From positions 1 to 8,393 of the forward strand of contig DBBC01000107.1 of the NCBI GenBank assembly GCA_002292025.1: a stretch of 8,393 nt of DNA. Reading direction: 5' to 3'. Under the pieces are notes generated by a model. That model was not told where the DNA came from, did not search any database, and saw only the letters and a program-made list of their open reading frames with translations. This document shows, piece after piece, positions 6,765 to 8,393 of this stretch. The translations under genes were made by a program, and so were the position numbers. Positions within the stretch are counted from its first letter, which is position 1. Every line of letters begins with the position of its first letter. The stretch comes from Firmicutes bacterium UBA994. Lineage in GTDB: Bacteria > Bacillota > UBA994.

Positions 6765-6789
6765 GGCGGGCAGGAGTATACTGCTCGCC
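6765..6789. repeat. Inverted repeat in the divergent intergenic region
   Basis: GGCGGGCAG (6765-6773) and CTGCTCGCC (6781-6789) are reverse complements apart from one position (a G-U pair in RNA), around a 7-nt centre. The centre overlaps the palindrome AGTATACT (6775-6782), which puts a -10-like TATACT on each strand. No good -35 element accompanies either. The 139-bp gap separates two divergent genes, so this could be an operator shared by both. It is a candidate only. Confidence 0.5.
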
Positions 6790-6832
6790 TATGGAATATT
6801 AGCACAAGAAAATAAGCAAAGGAGGGCGAATC

Positions 6833-7081
6833 ATGCCAAGCGCAGTAGTGACAGTGTTGATTTCTAGGCGCACCGAGGACGTGCCTAGGTTTCAAGAGGT
6901 GCTAACGCGACATGGCTGTGTCATCAAAACTAGGCTGGGCATTCATGAGGTAGAAGGCTGTGGGGAGGACGGGTTGGTTATCTTGTATGTCGCATGCGAA
7001 GAACGGGAATTGGCGTCCCTGACAGCCGACATCGATGCGCTTGGCACGGTCAGAGCCAAGGTAACAAAGCTAGACTTTTAA
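6833..7081 (+). CDS. Small TM1266-like (ACT/NikR-C-like) putative regulator
   Basis: Soluble protein of 82 aa. The pattern is a beta strand (VVTVLISR), a helix (about 17-27, FQEVLTRHG), then IKTRLGIHEVEG, GLVILYVAC, a helix (ELASLTADIDAL) and a final strand RAKVTKLDF. This is the ferredoxin-like layout of the family typified by Thermotoga TM1266, annotated as a putative regulator of the iron-only hydrogenase system. The R-x-G-I and final V-x-K spacing agrees with my memory of that family. No DNA-binding domain is present, so regulation would require a partner or small ligand. No hydrogenase or HydEFG gene lies within the window. The start is secure: AAAGGAGGG lies 6 nt before the ATG. The two Cys (residues 29 and 43) and one near 55 are not an obvious metal motif. 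Family assignment is moderate. Confidence 0.72.
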   Translation: MPSAVVTVLISRRTEDVPRFQEVLTRHGCVIKTRLGIHEVEGCGEDGLVILYVACEERELASLTADIDALGTVRAKVTKLDF

Positions 7082-7091
7082 TAGCTGGCGG

Positions 7092-7775
7092 TCAGAATCC
7101 GAAGCGGCGGTCGTGCAGCCAAAACACGGGCAAGGCCACGAACGCAACTGTAAACTGGTCGACCATCTGCCGCACCTGTGATGTTCGGTGGGCCCCTGTT
7201 TCTTTGCGTTGCACTTCTAGGTTGCGCTTGACTTCGTCCAAGTCGACGGTGCGAGGTTGTTGCTGTCCTTCCGGTTTAGGTCCATGGAAGCGAAAAGTGT
7301 CGTAATGGAAGTACGTCCACTCGGCGTTCACCGTTTGTTGTACCAGACTGGCCGCGCCTGCCGAGAGGGAATAGAACATTATTAGGAAAGCGATGCCGCT
7401 CACCGAAAAAAAGTAGAAGTGGCGGACTGTAAGCTCCATCTCTAGATGCTGTGACTTGCCCGTTCGTTTCCAAAGCCAGGCGAAAAAGCCAAGCGATATG
7501 AGCAATAAAATTGCGCTACTAAACATACCGGCTGCACTTGTCCTGCGTGCATGTTCGGCAGCCAAATTGTTAAGATAGGTTTCAGAGGCAGGAGTAAAAA
7601 TGACAAAATCGGAAGAAAACCTGATAGTTCCCGCAGATTCATCAATGTCAAGCAGGAGGTATAGACCTTGCCTTACGAGACCGGCCGCGTGAAATACAGA
7701 GGTGACTAGCAGGACAGCGGCCAGTAGATAGACATATAAAGCTGGTAAGTGAAAGAATTTTTGCGTATAGACCAT
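7092..7775 (-). CDS. Membrane protein of unknown function (possible DUF5671-like)
   Basis: Unrecognised membrane protein of 227 aa counted from the ATG at 7775. Hydrophobic segments lie at about 10-34 (ALYVYLLAAVLLVTSVF), 83-102 (MFSSAILLLISLGFFAWLW) and 120-143 (FYFFSVSGIAFLIMFYSL), with a weaker one at about 208-220. The 50-residue stretch between the first two is polar. A charged, Gln/Arg-rich region (about 160-205) precedes the C-terminus. The FYFFSVSGIAFLIM segment after an RH pair recalls DUF5671-type proteins, but this is a weak resemblance. The frame is open to a TTG at 7805, but a probable extended -10 promoter overlaps that codon, which favours 7775. AGAAAGG directly abuts this ATG, so the ribosome site is poor. 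The gene is convergent with the small gene at 7081 across 10 bp, with no terminator seen between them. Confidence 0.75.
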   Translation of the reverse strand: MVYTQKFFHLPALYVYLLAAVLLVTSVFHAAGLVRQGLYLLLDIDESAGTIRFSSDFVIFTPASETYLNNLAAEHARRTSAAGMFSSAILLLISLGFFAWLWKRTGKSQHLEMELTVRHFYFFSVSGIAFLIMFYSLSAGAASLVQQTVNAEWTYFHYDTFRFHGPKPEGQQQPRTVDLDEVKRNLEVQRKETGAHRTSQVRQMVDQFTVAFVALPVFWLHDRRFGF

Positions 7776-7782
7776 CCTTTCT

Positions 7783-7798
7783 CGGGGAATGCCCCCCG
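7783..7798 (-). promoter_or_regulatory. Short hairpin in the 5' leader of the membrane-protein gene
   Basis: CGGGG (7783-7787) and CCCCG (7794-7798) on the plus strand can form a 5-bp GC stem with a 6-nt loop in the minus-strand transcript. It lies just before the AGAAAGG-ATG start. If transcription starts near 7798, this stem would form the extreme 5' end of the RNA. A stabilising or start-masking role is possible but unproven. Confidence 0.35.
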
Positions 7799-7804
7799 TA
7801 CACA

Positions 7805-7813
7805 ATCATACCA
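7805..7813 (-). promoter_or_regulatory. Extended -10 promoter for the minus-strand membrane-protein gene
   Basis: On the minus strand the sequence reads TGGTATGAT, that is an extended TGn motif followed by TATGAT (five of six to consensus). The hexamer 17 bp upstream is AGGAAA, so there is no good -35, as is common for extended -10 promoters. The start of transcription would be near 7798, giving a leader of about 23 nt before the ATG at 7775. Confidence 0.45.
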
Positions 7814-7854
7814 TTTGCGGCGCCTATTTTCCTGCTTTCCCGGCCCCGCTGCTT

Positions 7855-7875
7855 CTGGCCTGAGTCTAAGGCCGG
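7855..7875. repeat. Inverted repeat upstream of the hemerythrin gene
   Basis: CTGGCCT (7855-7861) and AGGCCGG (7869-7875) can form a 7-bp stem with one G-U pair around a 7-nt loop. It lies about 50 nt before the hemerythrin ATG and directly before a GGAGG. It could be an operator or leader hairpin. No clear plus-strand promoter was found around it. Confidence 0.4.
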
Positions 7876-7882
7876 AGGATTT

Positions 7883-7903
7883 ATGCCAAGCGGCGAGAAT
7901 TGA
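7883..7903 (+). CDS. Possible six-codon leader ORF (MPSGEN)
   Basis: A GGAGG (7874-7878) lies 4 nt before an ATG that opens a six-codon frame ending in TGA at 7901-7903, 22 nt before the hemerythrin start. Its first ten bases, ATGCCAAGCG, are identical to the start of the gene at 6833. It may be a translated leader or a chance start; the sequence has no regulatory codon run. Low confidence. Confidence 0.2.
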   Translation: MPSGEN

Positions 7904-7925
7904 GCAAAGAGAAGGGAGGTAACTT

Positions 7926-8342
7926 ATGGCTATAAAATGGCACGAGTCACTGGCTGTCGGCGTGGCGGAGATTGACGGGCAACACCAAGAGCTTTTCCGG
8001 CGACTTAACCAACTGCTGGAGGCGTGTAATCAGGGCAAGGGCAAGGAGTCGGCGCGGGAGATGGTTACATTTCTGCAGGAGTACGTGGTGGAGCACTTTG
8101 CTGCGGAGGAGAAGCTGCAGCGTCAGTCCGGCTACCCCGGTTACGCCGCGCACCGCGCCCAGCACGCTGAGTTTATGATTGCCGCAGGGGAGCTCAAGTT
8201 TACCCTAGAAGAGCAAGGGCCGACGTTGCCCTTTATTATCACTGTCAACAAAGTTATTGTAGACTGGCTGACGCAACATATCAGCAAAATGGATAAAGAC
8301 CTAGGTCGCTATCTTGCCGCTAAGGGACAGGGTAAGGCCTAA
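7926..8342 (+). CDS. Bacteriohemerythrin (single-domain, O2-binding di-iron protein)
   Basis: Cytoplasmic four-helix protein of 138 aa that binds oxygen at a non-haem di-iron centre. All seven expected ligands are present: His20 (IDGQHQEL), His57 and Glu61 (EHFAAEE), His76 and His80 (HRAQH), His118 and Asp123 (HISKMD). The N-terminal IKWHESLAVGV and the C-terminal W-L-x-x-H-I pattern are also typical. There is no signal peptide, membrane segment or fused signalling domain. A strong GGGAGGT (7914-7920) lies before the ATG, which fixes the start. In anaerobes such proteins are thought to sequester or sense oxygen, or store iron; which applies here is not visible. It stands alone in its unit, divergent from the membrane-protein gene, followed by an A-rich tract and an apparent terminator arm at the window edge. 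Confidence 0.96.
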   Translation: MAIKWHESLAVGVAEIDGQHQELFRRLNQLLEACNQGKGKESAREMVTFLQEYVVEHFAAEEKLQRQSGYPGYAAHRAQHAEFMIAAGELKFTLEEQGPTLPFIITVNKVIVDWLTQHISKMDKDLGRYLAAKGQGKA

Positions 8343-8393
8343 GTGTAAAAAAACAAAAAAATAGTAACTACCCAGCCCGTTCAGAGAGCGGCA
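8343..8393 (+). other. Trailing region after hemerythrin: A-rich tract and first half of a probable terminator
   Basis: An A-rich run (8346-8361, two blocks of seven A split by C) is followed by AGAGAGCGGCA (8383-8393), which the window end cuts. The same 11 bases form the 5' arm of the proS terminator at 5822-5832. The missing right half would be expected to contain TGCCGCTCTCT and a T-tract. Confidence 0.5.

Noticed and set aside
7040..7060. Inverted repeat CTTGGC...GCCAAG near the end of the TM1266-like gene as a terminator
   Set aside because: Six bp with a 9-nt loop inside coding sequence and no adjacent T-run on either strand.
7776..7805. TTG start at 7805 for the minus-strand membrane protein
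   Set aside because: It overlaps the likely -10 element and would precede the predicted transcription start, and no ribosome site lies upstream.
52..8342. One novel multi-gene defence or metabolic system spanning the window
   Set aside because: Gene orientations alternate, separate promoters and terminators are visible, and the recognised families (importer, ProRS, DUF368, hemerythrin) have no common pathway. No nuclease, toxin, transposase or reverse transcriptase motif was seen.

Overview
This looks like ordinary chromosomal DNA from a Gram-positive, probably anaerobic, Clostridia-like bacterium (Bacillota) of moderate G+C content. The evidence is a full T-box riboswitch, strong purine-rich ribosome binding sites, a short archaeal-type prolyl-tRNA synthetase, a TM1266-like small protein and a single-domain bacteriohemerythrin. 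No mobile element, CRISPR array, rRNA or tRNA gene was seen.

Layout. (1) Positions 52-3962 (+) hold a compact four-gene ABC importer operon: a lipoprotein substrate-binding protein resembling E. coli YnjB, two separate inner-membrane permeases, and an ATPase with a C-terminal TOBE-like extension. The genes touch, overlap by 4 nt, or lie 15 nt apart. (2) Positions 4004-5803 (+) hold a sigma-A-type promoter, a T-box leader with a probable proline (CCC) specifier, its terminator/antiterminator switch, and proS. A strong hairpin terminator follows at 5821-5870. (3) Positions 5875-6693 (-) encode a DUF368 membrane protein, the family of PopT-type undecaprenyl-phosphate transporters, convergent with proS. 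(4) Positions 6833-7081 (+) encode a small TM1266/NikR-C-like ACT-fold protein, divergent from the DUF368 gene. (5) Positions 7092-7775 (-) encode an unrecognised membrane protein, convergent with the small gene at only 10 bp. (6) Positions 7926-8342 (+) encode a bacteriohemerythrin with all seven iron ligands. The window ends inside what looks like its terminator.

How the parts relate. The ABC genes form one functional unit whose substrate cannot be read from sequence. proS is controlled on its own by uncharged tRNA-Pro. The remaining genes are single transcription units with no evident shared pathway. I do not see a convincing new multi-gene system. The items most worth checking are structural: a perfect 11-bp stem inside the first permease gene, the same-frame TAA-GTG junction before it, an exact 14-bp tandem repeat at the left edge, and a terminator arm that recurs at the right edge.
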